The translations under genes and the position numbers were made by a program. The notes beneath the pieces were generated by a model. That model was given only the letters and a program-made list of their open reading frames with translations. It was not told the origin of the DNA and searched no databases. A stretch of 44,597 nt of DNA from Thioalkalivibrio versutus (lineage in GTDB: Bacteria; Pseudomonadota; Gammaproteobacteria; Ectothiorhodospirales; Ectothiorhodospiraceae). Positions 8,901 through 16,249 of this stretch are shown here, piece after piece. Location: assembly GCF_001999325.1 (NCBI RefSeq), contig NZ_MVAR01000033.1, positions 1 to 44,597 of the forward strand. Reading direction: 5' to 3'. The first letter of the stretch is position 1. Each line of letters begins with the position of its first letter.

Positions 8901-10092
8901 GGGTGTCGGTTCCCAGCGGCAGGGTGCCCTGCAACCGTCCCTTCAGGCACTCGACCGCGGCATCGAACTCCAAATCCATTCCGGACGTGGTCAGGTCCTC
9001 GGCCTCCAGGGTGAGGTCCCAGTCCAGGGTGTCGACAAAGCGAATGGGCCCGGCGAGCGTGACCCGCCCGGCCTCGGACTCGATATCCAGGGCTTCGATC
9101 TCCAGCGATTCGAGGTCCCCGTGCGCCCGGGTGTTCAGCACAAGCCGTGGCCAGGGCGTCAGGGTGGCCGCGGCCTGCAGACTCAGCGCCCAGTCCTCCG
9201 GAGTCCCCTGCAGGTCGAGGCGGCCGCCCTCCAGGGCGATGTCCTGTTCCGGGTCGAGGTGGTAGGTGAAGGGTTGCCACTGCGCCGCCAGTTCCAGCGC
9301 CGGGGTGGTGAACAGTTCGTGGGTGCTGGCCTGCAGGTTCAGCTCGATCCCGGCGCGCAGGTCATGTTCGAGCTGCACGCGTTCGCGCAAGGCCCCGGTG
9401 ATCTCCAGTTCGCCACGCGCCTCGTCCGTGCCCAGGCCCTCGGCCAGGGCCACGGGCAGGGGCGCTTGCCATTGGCCCCGCAGATGCAGGGGGTAGTCGC
9501 CATCGGCCTCGAGCGATCCGGCCAGTCGGGCCCGGACCTCCGGCATGTCCAGCTCCAGGGCGTGTAGCTCGATGCGCGAGCCGCTGGCCCGCGCATCGGC
9601 CGTCAGGCGGGTGATCGAGGCCAGCGGTTCGCCCGCCTGCAGGATCTCCATGTCCTCCACCTGCAACTGGCCCAGGCGCACCGCCAGCGGCAGCCGGAAG
9701 GAATCGGGCAGGGCGAAGGGTTCGTCCGCGGGTGGCGCATCCGGGTCCGGGGGTGGCAGGTCCACGCGCAGCCCGGTGGCGGCCAGTATCCGGATGTTCA
9801 GCTCGCCGCGGAGCAGGCTGCGGGCGCTGATCCCGACGCGCCCGGCGGGCAGGTCGATCACCGGGCCGTCGGGCAGCGCGAGGTGCAATCCGTGCAGGTG
9901 CAGCTCGGTGAACAAGGTCCCCTCGACCCGGTCGATGCGCAATTCGACGGGGGCCAGGCGCTCGCCCTGTTCGACCAGCCAGCGGGTCCCCGATTCGGTC
10001 GCGAGCAGGGCCCCGAGGGTGCCCAGCAGGATGATTACCAGGGTAAGGACCGTGGAGAGCCCCCACAGTGTGCCGCGCAACAGGGGTCTCAA
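5941..10092 (-). CDS. tamB: Translocation and assembly module subunit TamB
   Basis: A 1383-residue protein with one N-terminal transmembrane anchor (about residues 9-31) followed by a very long, repetitive beta-rich region of Leu/Asp/Gly-alternating strands, the AsmA/TamB beta-taco fold. The conserved C-terminal DUF490 part is clear: EEVTGQPTQLFGEITIPEGEY, LVFQGPAENPELDLRAVR, and near the end MSYLLTGRPLSGAS, the signature of the family, finishing YRFER. TamB spans the periplasm from the inner membrane and works with TamA in insertion of some outer-membrane proteins and, with its AsmA-like relatives, in phospholipid transport to the outer membrane. Its start overlaps the tamA stop by 4 bp, indicating translational coupling. 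Length is within the normal range (about 1200-1400). Confidence 0.95.
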   Translation of the reverse strand: MRPLLRGTLWGLSTVLTLVIILLGTLGALLATESGTRWLVEQGERLAPVELRIDRVEGTLFTELHLHGLHLALPDGPVIDLPAGRVGISARSLLRGELNIRILAATGLRVDLPPPDPDAPPADEPFALPDSFRLPLAVRLGQLQVEDMEILQAGEPLASITRLTADARASGSRIELHALELDMPEVRARLAGSLEADGDYPLHLRGQWQAPLPVALAEGLGTDEARGELEITGALRERVQLEHDLRAGIELNLQASTHELFTTPALELAAQWQPFTYHLDPEQDIALEGGRLDLQGTPEDWALSLQAAATLTPWPRLVLNTRAHGDLESLEIEALDIESEAGRVTLAGPIRFVDTLDWDLTLEAEDLTTSGMDLEFDAAVECLKGRLQGTLPLGTDTPPLAALDASITLDELTGHYEGEPITGSLNAWLVDGQARIEDTHLTIRDTAQLDLNASATGLAGDLSDPDHRLVFDLGLDLEAPDLARLHSELDGQIEQLRLVLDGNYAPASGALSAQLGLDPLRARLRGIDITGDALIALTETGGEIERLHLATDTGARLALNGDLDWSEGLRWDLALEGDGLDPSLVVAEAPGQIALALLSQGHLDADGTPRVQAQLQRLEGTLRDQPVSGQGQLQLEGEHLRVDQLDLALGRNTLTAHGEWTEALDFELRLDAPELDRLWPDLAGRLELDAHITGEPDRPRVAARGTGAGLRLADITLEQLELGADAGLEVAAPAEIDLRLTGLGLADGTRVETLRLGASGRIDGHRVTLAADAGDLGSLDLALQGELNPDTLHWRGQIARLDLDQPAGGPWQLTEPVALEGGPEDARLERLCLARDDGRLCVEGDWGTSTGAEFGAEARAVDLAWLEPFLPPELAIAGQLNADASGRMEADGTVTADLTVTPTDGHLVVRDEDGDLEEVPYRDVRLTARVRDRDVDASLRLDFLEGGTARSDIQLRPDGDDLRIDGDFEAHLDNLSWLAALSPEIQRLRGSLNARLDFGGRLDAPLVEGEVAFRDGGVLIPEAGIDIVIPEITARVVSAEQLTLTGRLESGDGGIDLNGHVDLADAGPRAELSLTGEDFLVVNRVDAEARITPDLQLVFTPDDGIRVRGEVFLPWARIRPPDLPPGAIRVSGDEIILGEEITEAQGLKTDIRIRIRLGDDVRFDGFGLTARFAGEVDVEEVTGQPTQLFGEITIPEGEYSDYGQDLRVERGSLVFQGPAENPELDLRAVRTVREYNVTVGLEIRGTPDNLSSRVISDPPMDETEAMSYLLTGRPLSGASQSDGNMIAAAAAAYGLEQGAVITERIGRELGLDEVELDTEGGLDESALTLGLYLSPRLLLRYSIGLFDNTSKVLLRYELTRNLSVETASGTTEQSVDLIYRFER

Positions 10093-11870
10093 AGGTCCGG
10101 ACCCATGGAGAAGTGGATGCGAAAGTCATCGTCCGAGTCCGGCCCGTGGGCCAGGTCCACGCGGAGCGGGCCGACCGGGGAGCGCCAGCGTACACCGACC
10201 CCGACGCCGTAGACGGGGTCGAACTCGTCCCACTCGTTGACGACGTTGCCGGCGTCGACGAAGGCCGCGGCACTCCAGTTGCCGACGACCGGGTAGTCGT
10301 ACTCGAGGCTGCCCACCACCTTGTGGCGCCCACCAATCACGTCGCCGCTGTCGTTGCGTGGCCCGACCCGCTGGTAGCCGTAGCCACGGATGCTGGCATC
10401 GCCCCCGGCATAGAAGCGCAGAGAGCTGGGGAGGTCGCTGACCGAGTCCACGTCGGTGAAGCCGGCATCCACGCGGGCCAGCACCCGGCCGGTGCCGAGG
10501 CCGCGGACCACCTTGCCGCTGGCCAGGACCTGGGCGAACGAGGTGCTGGACAGGATCTCTTCGCGCGCGCCCTGCACGGTGGTCTCGAAGCGGTAGCCGC
10601 GGCGCGGGGTCATCGGTTCGTCCGCTTCCATGCGGCTGATCCGGTAGGACGGGATCAGCAGGTTGCTGCGGCCGCTGTCGTCCTCGCCGGCGGTGTAGTC
10701 CTCATACTCGTAGCGCAGCCCCTCGGTGGTCTGCCAGCCGCTGCGGCGCTGCAGGACCCGGTTGGCGCCGACCTGGAAGCGATCGGACTGCTGGGTGTCG
10801 GTGTCTTCTGTGCGATAGGTGGTGAACAGGTTCAGGCGTTCGCGCAGCGGGTCGCGCAGCGGGATCTCGTAGTTGTAGCCGATCCCGGAACGCACCGGCG
10901 ACGCCTCGATCTCGGCCTGGTAGCGATGGCCGATCCGGTTGGCGTAGCGATGTTCGTAGCGCAGCCGGATACGCGGGCCGATATCGGTGGAGTAGCCGAT
11001 GCCGGCCTCGTAGCTGTGGCGTTTGCGCGGTTCCAGTTCGACCAGGATCGGGACCTGCAGTCCCTCTGCCGCGTCGCGTTGCGGGCGTACACGGACGCCG
11101 CCAAAGTAGCCGCTGTCGTTCAGATTGCGCTGCAGGGCGATGATCTGCGCCGAGCTGTACGGGTCGCCCGCCGCGAACGGCACCATGCGCTGGACGAAGT
11201 CCTCGGAGAGGATGTCCTGGTCGATGTGGACCCGTCCCACACGGTAACGATCGCCGGTATCCATGTGCAGGCGGATGGTCGCGGTGCGGGTGTCGCGGTC
11301 CACTTCCAGGCGTCGGGTGTGGAGATCGGCGTCGAAATAGCCGCGATCCGACGCAATCCGCGTCATGCGGTTGCGCAGGGTCTCGTAGCGATCATGGCGC
11401 AGGGTGCCGCCCTCGCGGATCTCGGTCTGGCTGAGCACGGCCTCGAAGCCGAGATCACCGGCTCCTTCGCCGGTGATCTGCAGGTCCACCTGCTCCACCG
11501 TGGTCGGCGGGCCGGGGTCCAGGGTGATGCGGATATCCCAGCAGGCCTCGTGGCGTTCGAAATCGAGATCCAGCTCGGGGTCGTAGAAACCGATCGCCCG
11601 CAGGGCATCGGTGGCGCGCGCCTCGGTGTCGCGCAACACGCGGCCCTCGCGAAACCCGGGCAAGTCGCAGGGGTGGCGAGCCAGGTTGATGCTGTTGCGG
11701 ATATTGCTGCGCTGAGCGTCGGTACCCCCCTCGATCTGCAAGCCGGGGGTCGAGCCGTCCTCCGCACCGGCCGCCCCCGGGGTGCCCGCCAGTGCGACGA
11801 GCAGCATCGCAACCACGCCCAGCCCGGTGCGGGCCGGGCGGCGGACAACAGGGGCGCGGGCGTGGGTCAT
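10089..11870 (-). CDS. tamA: Translocation and assembly module subunit TamA (Omp85 family)
   Basis: The product (593 residues from the chosen start) has a signal peptide (THARAPVVRRPARTGLG, then the core VVAMLLVALAG, cut after AGA), three POTRA domains (about residues 30-250), and a C-terminal 16-strand barrel of the Omp85 type, with the conserved YAGGDASIRGYGYQRVGP lid/loop-6 motif (RGY) and the final strand ending HFSMGPDL. TamA sits in the outer membrane and works with TamB. I chose the ATG at 11870 because it gives a proper signal peptide; the frame is open to ATG at 11930, which would add 20 basic residues before it. It follows the fbpC-like gene by 117 bp (57 bp from the upstream start) on the same strand. 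Confidence 0.93.
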   Translation of the reverse strand: MTHARAPVVRRPARTGLGVVAMLLVALAGTPGAAGAEDGSTPGLQIEGGTDAQRSNIRNSINLARHPCDLPGFREGRVLRDTEARATDALRAIGFYDPELDLDFERHEACWDIRITLDPGPPTTVEQVDLQITGEGAGDLGFEAVLSQTEIREGGTLRHDRYETLRNRMTRIASDRGYFDADLHTRRLEVDRDTRTATIRLHMDTGDRYRVGRVHIDQDILSEDFVQRMVPFAAGDPYSSAQIIALQRNLNDSGYFGGVRVRPQRDAAEGLQVPILVELEPRKRHSYEAGIGYSTDIGPRIRLRYEHRYANRIGHRYQAEIEASPVRSGIGYNYEIPLRDPLRERLNLFTTYRTEDTDTQQSDRFQVGANRVLQRRSGWQTTEGLRYEYEDYTAGEDDSGRSNLLIPSYRISRMEADEPMTPRRGYRFETTVQGAREEILSSTSFAQVLASGKVVRGLGTGRVLARVDAGFTDVDSVSDLPSSLRFYAGGDASIRGYGYQRVGPRNDSGDVIGGRHKVVGSLEYDYPVVGNWSAAAFVDAGNVVNEWDEFDPVYGVGVGVRWRSPVGPLRVDLAHGPDSDDDFRIHFSMGPDL

Positions 11871-11987
11871 GAAACGATGATAGCGGTTGCGGAAAGGGGA
11901 GCGTGTCGACATCGGAACGCGCGAAATCACGCGAGTTCCCGCTGGGCCTGCACCAACGACCCTGGCGGGCTGCGGAGCGCGCCAGCG

Positions 11988-13097
11988 TCAGGAGGCCGGG
12001 CAGTCGACTCCGCTGCCGCGCGAGAATACCACCAGGTGGGTGAAGTCGAGGCGCAGGCGCACGTGCTCGCCGATGACGAAATTGTCGTGGCTGGGCGCCA
12101 TGCACAGCACGCTGAGGCCGTCCGGCAGGCGCAGGGTGTAGAGGAAGTCCGCCCCGCGGAAGGCCTTGTCGAGGATCTCGGTGCGGATGGTGCCCGCTTC
12201 GTTGTCGATCGCGATGTCGTCCGGACGCACGAGGACGTCCACGGCGGTGCCGGGCGGCAGCTGTTCCGACAGCGTGCCCTCGATCTGGCCAAAGGCGGTA
12301 TCGACCACGTGTTCGGCGCAGACCATGCCGGGGATCAGCGTACCCTCGCCGACGAAGTCTGCGACGAAACGATCCGCCGGGCGATGGTAGAGGTTGTAGG
12401 CAGTGTCCCACTGGGCCACGCGGCCCTGGTGGATCACCGCGATGCGATCGGCGAAGGCGAAGGCCTCGTTCTGGTCGTGGGTCACCAGGATGGCGGTGGT
12501 GTTCTCCGCGCGCAGGATGCGCCGGACCTCGCGGGCCAGTTCGCTGCGTAGCTCCACGTCCATGCTGGAAAATGGCTCATCCAGCAACAGCAGCTTGGGC
12601 CGCGGGGCCAGGGCCCGGGCCAGGGCGATGCGTTGCTGCTGGCCACCGGACAGGGCGTGCGGGTAGGACTCGCCATAGCCCGGCAACCCCACCAGCTTGA
12701 GGAGCGAGCGGATGCGCTCGTCACGATCCTTGCGGCTCCAGTGGCGGATGCCGAAGCCAATGTTGTCGGCCACGCTCAGGTGCGGGAACAGGGCGAAATC
12801 CTGGAACACCATGCCGACCCCGCGCTTCTCCGGCGGGATCGTGCTGCGGGCATCGCTGACGCTGCGCCCGTCCAGCTGGATGCTCCCCGCCATCAGGGGC
12901 TCGAAGCCTGCGATCGCCCGCAGCAATGTGGTCTTGCCGCAGCCGGAGGGGCCCAGCAGGCAGCCGATCTGGCCCTTGGGCAGGGCCAGGGATACCTGGT
13001 GGACCACGGCGGTACCGTCATAGCCGATATCCACTCGATCCAGGGCGATCAGCGGGGTATGGGGCACCTGCAGTGTGGTTTCGATGGGCTGGGTCAT
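11988..13097 (-). CDS. fbpC: Ferric-iron ABC transporter ATP-binding protein (FbpC-like)
   Basis: The 369-residue ATPase has a Walker A GPSGCGKTT (residues 49-57), Q-loop MVFQDFALFPHLSV (about 96-109), signature LSGGQQQR (149-156), Walker B LLLLDEPFSSMD (169-180) and the switch His in LVTHDQNEA. The C-terminal extension (about 245-360) fits the TOBE-type regulatory domain of Fbp/AfuC/Pot transporters. It powers uptake of Fe(3+) from the periplasm through the FbpB-like permease. Its start overlaps the permease stop by 4 bp, so it is translated in the same unit. Iron as substrate is inferred from the family and from the adjacent FbpA-like protein; a related anion or polyamine importer is a less likely alternative. 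Confidence 0.88.
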   Translation of the reverse strand: MTQPIETTLQVPHTPLIALDRVDIGYDGTAVVHQVSLALPKGQIGCLLGPSGCGKTTLLRAIAGFEPLMAGSIQLDGRSVSDARSTIPPEKRGVGMVFQDFALFPHLSVADNIGFGIRHWSRKDRDERIRSLLKLVGLPGYGESYPHALSGGQQQRIALARALAPRPKLLLLDEPFSSMDVELRSELAREVRRILRAENTTAILVTHDQNEAFAFADRIAVIHQGRVAQWDTAYNLYHRPADRFVADFVGEGTLIPGMVCAEHVVDTAFGQIEGTLSEQLPPGTAVDVLVRPDDIAIDNEAGTIRTEILDKAFRGADFLYTLRLPDGLSVLCMAPSHDNFVIGEHVRLRLDFTHLVVFSRGSGVDCPAS

Positions 13098-14860
13098 GGC
13101 GTATTCGTCGTGCCTGCGGGCATGGCGAGGGGTTTTTGCGGCGATTCTTCGTCCGCCGCGCGGGTCGGGCCCTGCTGGCCGGGGCGCGAGCGGCCGATGG
13201 TCACCGACAGCAGGATAACGGGAACCAGCCCGACCAGCACGATGGCCAGGGCGGCGCTGGAGGATTCGGCCAGGCGCTCGTCACTGGCCAGCTCGAAGGC
13301 GCGCACGGCGAGGGTGTTGAAGTCGAACGGGCGCAGGATGAGCGTCGCCGGAAGCTCCTTCAGGACATCGACGAATACCAGCAGCAATGCCGTCAGCAGG
13401 GTGCCGCGCATGATCGGCAGGTGTACCCGGGTCAGGGTCTGCAGTGGACGCATCCCCAGCGAGCGGGCGGCATCGTCCATGCTCGGCTGGATCTTGCCCA
13501 GCCCGGCCTCGACCGTCTGCAGCGAGACGGCGAGAAAGCGCACGGCATAGGCGAACAGCAGGGCGAACAGCGTGCCCGACAGCAACAGGCCGGTGGATAC
13601 CCCGAAGGTGTCGCGCATGAAGCCGTCCAGGGCGTTGTCGAAGGCGGCGAACGGGATCATCACGCCGATCGCGATCACGATGCCGGGTACCGCGTAGCCC
13701 ATCCCGGCGACGCGCACGGCAGCCGCGGTGAAACGCCCGCCCTCCATGCGCCGCGCATAGGCTAGGACCAGGGCCAGGACGACCGCGATCACGGCCGCGG
13801 CGATGGCCAGCCAGAAGCTGTTGAAGACCAGCCGCCCGAAGGCCGGGTTCATCCATTGTTCGGTGGTCTGCACGGTCCACAGTCCGAGCTGGAGGGCCGG
13901 CAGCAGGAAGCCCAGCAGGACCGGAAACAGGCAGCCGAGGAAGGCCGCGGTGGCCTTCCAGCCGCGTAGCTGGTAACGCGGCAGGGTCGAGTAGCGGCGG
14001 CTGGTGTGATGGAAGCGCGCCTTGGCCCGCGACCAGCGTTCCAGCACGATCAGTACGAATACGAAGGTCAGCAGCACGGCCGCGAGCTGGGCCGCTGCGG
14101 CCGGGTCGCCCAGGGCGTACCAGGTGCGGAAGATGCCGGTGGTGAAGGTGCTCACGCCGAAGTAGGCGACCGTGCCGTAATCGGCCAGCACTTCCATCAG
14201 CGCAAGGGTCAACCCGGCGATGATGGCCGGACGTGCGAGCGGCAGGGCGACCCGGCGAAAGCCGCCGAAGGGACCGGCGCCGAGGGTGCGGGAGACCTCC
14301 AGCACGCAGACCGACTGCTCGAGGAAGGCGGCGCGGCTGAGCAGGTAGACATAGGGGTAGAGCACCAGCGTCAGCATGGCCATGGCGCCGCCCAGCGAGC
14401 GGATCTCGGGGAAGTAGTACTCGCCGTAACCCAGTCCCGTGAGTTCACGGATCAGGCTTTGTACCGGACCGCTGAAATCCAGCATGCCGGTGTAGGTGTA
14501 GGCAATGATGTAGGCCGGCATGGCCAGCGGCAGCATCAAGGCCCACTGGAAGATCGAACGGCCGGGGAACTCGCACACGCTGACCAGCCAGGCAACCGGC
14601 ACCCCGATCACCAGCACCCCGATCCCGACGCCAATCAGCAGGGCCAGGGAGTTGACGACATAGTCCGCGAGGACTGTCTCGCGCAGGTGGGTCCAGACCT
14701 CGCCGGCGGGGATGAACACGTGCCCGAAGATGACCAGGATCGGCAGGGCGAGTGTCAGCGCTACGACGATGGCGACCGCCGACCACGGGCTGAACGGCAG
14801 GCGCTGGCGAACCGCAGGATTCGCAGGCGTCGCGGGCGGGTTGGTGGTCTGGGCGGTCAT
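13094..14860 (-). CDS. fbpB: Ferric-iron ABC transporter permease (FbpB-like, two fused modules)
   Basis: About 588 residues with roughly twelve transmembrane segments in two repeated halves, each with a binding-protein-dependent permease core: EVSRTLGAGPFGGFRRVALPLARPAI in the first half and DAARSLGMRPLQTLTRVHLPIMRG in the second. These EAA-type loops contact the ATPase, and the fused double-module form is typical of FbpB/SfuB iron permeases. I chose ATG 14860 (TAQTTNPPAT follows), because the 25 residues that a start at 14935 would add are low-complexity and not needed. It overlaps fbpC by 4 bp, and fbpA lies 203 bp upstream, separated by a stable hairpin (15014-15035). A/T-rich sequence just upstream (about 14861-14885) has a weak Fur-like look. 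Confidence 0.88.
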   Translation of the reverse strand: MTAQTTNPPATPANPAVRQRLPFSPWSAVAIVVALTLALPILVIFGHVFIPAGEVWTHLRETVLADYVVNSLALLIGVGIGVLVIGVPVAWLVSVCEFPGRSIFQWALMLPLAMPAYIIAYTYTGMLDFSGPVQSLIRELTGLGYGEYYFPEIRSLGGAMAMLTLVLYPYVYLLSRAAFLEQSVCVLEVSRTLGAGPFGGFRRVALPLARPAIIAGLTLALMEVLADYGTVAYFGVSTFTTGIFRTWYALGDPAAAAQLAAVLLTFVFVLIVLERWSRAKARFHHTSRRYSTLPRYQLRGWKATAAFLGCLFPVLLGFLLPALQLGLWTVQTTEQWMNPAFGRLVFNSFWLAIAAAVIAVVLALVLAYARRMEGGRFTAAAVRVAGMGYAVPGIVIAIGVMIPFAAFDNALDGFMRDTFGVSTGLLLSGTLFALLFAYAVRFLAVSLQTVEAGLGKIQPSMDDAARSLGMRPLQTLTRVHLPIMRGTLLTALLLVFVDVLKELPATLILRPFDFNTLAVRAFELASDERLAESSSAALAIVLVGLVPVILLSVTIGRSRPGQQGPTRAADEESPQKPLAMPAGTTNTP

Positions 14861-15013
14861 GGATTGCGAATAATAAAGGTTCTTGTTTCGAATACCACTA
14901 TGGCCGCCTTGTGACTGGCGGATTGTCGAGGCCATGTGCCGCGACCCCGGTCGCTACACCGCGCCTTATGCCCGGCTCTGTGCCCTCCCCGCGTTCTGTG
15001 GTGCCCAACAGAA

Positions 15014-15035
15014 CGCCCCCGGAGGACCGGGGGCG
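15014..15035 (-). terminator. Stem-loop between fbpA and fbpB (leaky terminator or mRNA stabiliser)
   Basis: Perfect 9-bp GC stem CGCCCCCGG (15014-15022) and CCGGGGGCG (15027-15035) with a four-base loop, 29 bp beyond the fbpA stop on the minus strand. The sequence that follows in the reading direction (TTCTGTTGGG) is only moderately T-rich, so termination may be partial. Such a hairpin would leave more fbpA message than fbpBC message, which is common in binding-protein transport operons. Confidence 0.6.
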
Positions 15036-15063
15036 AGAGTGAGTGGGGTGTCGTGGACGAGCA

Positions 15064-16101
15064 TCAGCGCCAGCGGACGCGGTCCATGATGCGTACGGCC
15101 TCGGCGTTGTGGTTACCCAGACGGTAGAGCTCGATGTCGTCGGACTGGAATTCGCCGAAACTCTGGAGGATGTCGCTGGCCGGTACGTCGTCGCGGATCG
15201 GGTATTCCTGGTTGACCTCGGCGTACCACTCCTGCGCCTCGGTGGAGGACAGGAATTCCAGCAGGCGAATCGCGTTGTCCCGGTTCGGGGCATGCGCAGT
15301 GACGCCGGCGCCACTGATATTCACGTGGGTGCCGCGGCCGTCCTGGTTGGGCCAGAACACCCCGATCTGCCCGGCGACTTCGCGATCACGGCCCTCGCCG
15401 TCCAGCATCAGGCCCAGGTAGTAGGTGTTGGCAATCGCGACGTCGCAGACCCCGTCGGCCACGGCGCGGATCTGATCGCGGTCACCGCCCTGCGGCTGGC
15501 GCGCCATGTTGGCCACGATCCCGGCGGCCCAGTCCTGGGCGGCCTCGGCGCCCTCGGTGGCGATCATCGCGGCCACCAGAGACTGGTTGTACACGTTGCT
15601 GGAGGAGCGGATGCAGATCCGGCCCTCCCATTGCGCGTCGGTCAGGGCCTCGTAGGTAGAGAGTTCCGCCGGGTCCACGCGGTCCTTGTGGTAGAGGATG
15701 GGGCGCGCGCGCGACGAGAGGCCGAACCACTGTCCGTCCGGGTCGCGGTAGCGCTCCGGGATATTCTCGCGCAGCACGTCCGATTCGACCGCCTGCAGCA
15801 CGCCGGCCTCGCTGGCCTGGTGCAGACGCGCCGCGTCCACGGTGATGAAGAGATCGGCGGGTGAGTTGCGGCCCTCGTGGCGCAGGCGCTGCAGCAGGCT
15901 GTCCGCCCCGCCGGTCACCAGGTTGACCGGGATGCCGGTCTGATCAGTGAAGTCGTCCAGCAGCGGCTTGATCAGGTTTTCCTGGCGCGCCGAATAGAGG
16001 TTGACCTCGTCCTGGTCGGCGGGGCTGCAGCCGACCAGGGGCATGCTGACGGCGATGGCGGCGGCCGTGGCGATCAGCCAGGCAAACGGGCGAAAGTTCA
16101 T
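15064..16101 (-). CDS. fbpA: Ferric-iron ABC transporter substrate-binding lipoprotein (FbpA/IdiA-like)
   Basis: The start at 16101 is chosen because it is preceded by GAGGA and yields a lipoprotein signal (residues 1-26, lipobox LVGC); the longer frame upstream is arginine/serine-rich junk. The 345-residue product shows the FbpA-type pattern: VNLYSARQENLIKPLLDDF, the hinge region with GGADSLLQRLRHEGRNSPADLFITVDAARL, PIRDDVPASD near the C-terminus, and a tyrosine pair in the ANTYYLGLMLDG segment that fits the Fe(3+)-binding Tyr-Tyr of the family. It captures iron in the periplasm and hands it to FbpB/FbpC. Cys-anchored FbpA is a variant of the usual soluble periplasmic form. A Fur-like palindrome lies 48 bp upstream. 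Confidence 0.88.
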   Translation of the reverse strand: MNFRPFAWLIATAAAIAVSMPLVGCSPADQDEVNLYSARQENLIKPLLDDFTDQTGIPVNLVTGGADSLLQRLRHEGRNSPADLFITVDAARLHQASEAGVLQAVESDVLRENIPERYRDPDGQWFGLSSRARPILYHKDRVDPAELSTYEALTDAQWEGRICIRSSSNVYNQSLVAAMIATEGAEAAQDWAAGIVANMARQPQGGDRDQIRAVADGVCDVAIANTYYLGLMLDGEGRDREVAGQIGVFWPNQDGRGTHVNISGAGVTAHAPNRDNAIRLLEFLSSTEAQEWYAEVNQEYPIRDDVPASDILQSFGEFQSDDIELYRLGNHNAEAVRIMDRVRWR

Positions 16102-16148
16102 GGCGAGCGATCCTCGTGTGGATTCATTCGGCGGATAGCCGGGTAGAC

Positions 16149-16173
16149 GAGAACGATTGTTATTTGTGTTCTC
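16149..16173 (-). promoter_or_regulatory. Putative Fur box upstream of fbpA
   Basis: GAGAAC (16149-16154) and GTTCTC (16168-16173) are exact inverted arms around an A/T-rich centre. Read on the minus strand, the centre AATAACAATCGTTCTC matches 12 of 16 positions of the Fur consensus AATGATAATCATTATC. It lies 48-72 bp upstream of the FbpA start, in the divergent gap with glnE. The match is my own by-eye alignment; Fur binding is inferred from the iron-uptake genes it precedes. Confidence 0.5.
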
Positions 16174-16249
16174 ATCCAAGTCAATACCCCGCGGCTGGTA
16201 CGTGCCATGGGGTGGTCTCCCCGGGCCGCAACGCTGATACGCTTGGCAC

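Noticed and set aside
8176..9567. Long plus-strand frame inside tamB.
   Set aside because: Antisense to a confidently assigned gene; composition (Gln, Gly, Val-rich) is that of a shadow frame.
10068..12551. An 827-codon plus-strand frame.
   Set aside because: It is antisense to tamA and fbpC, both recognised with strong motifs; no signal or domain is present in it.
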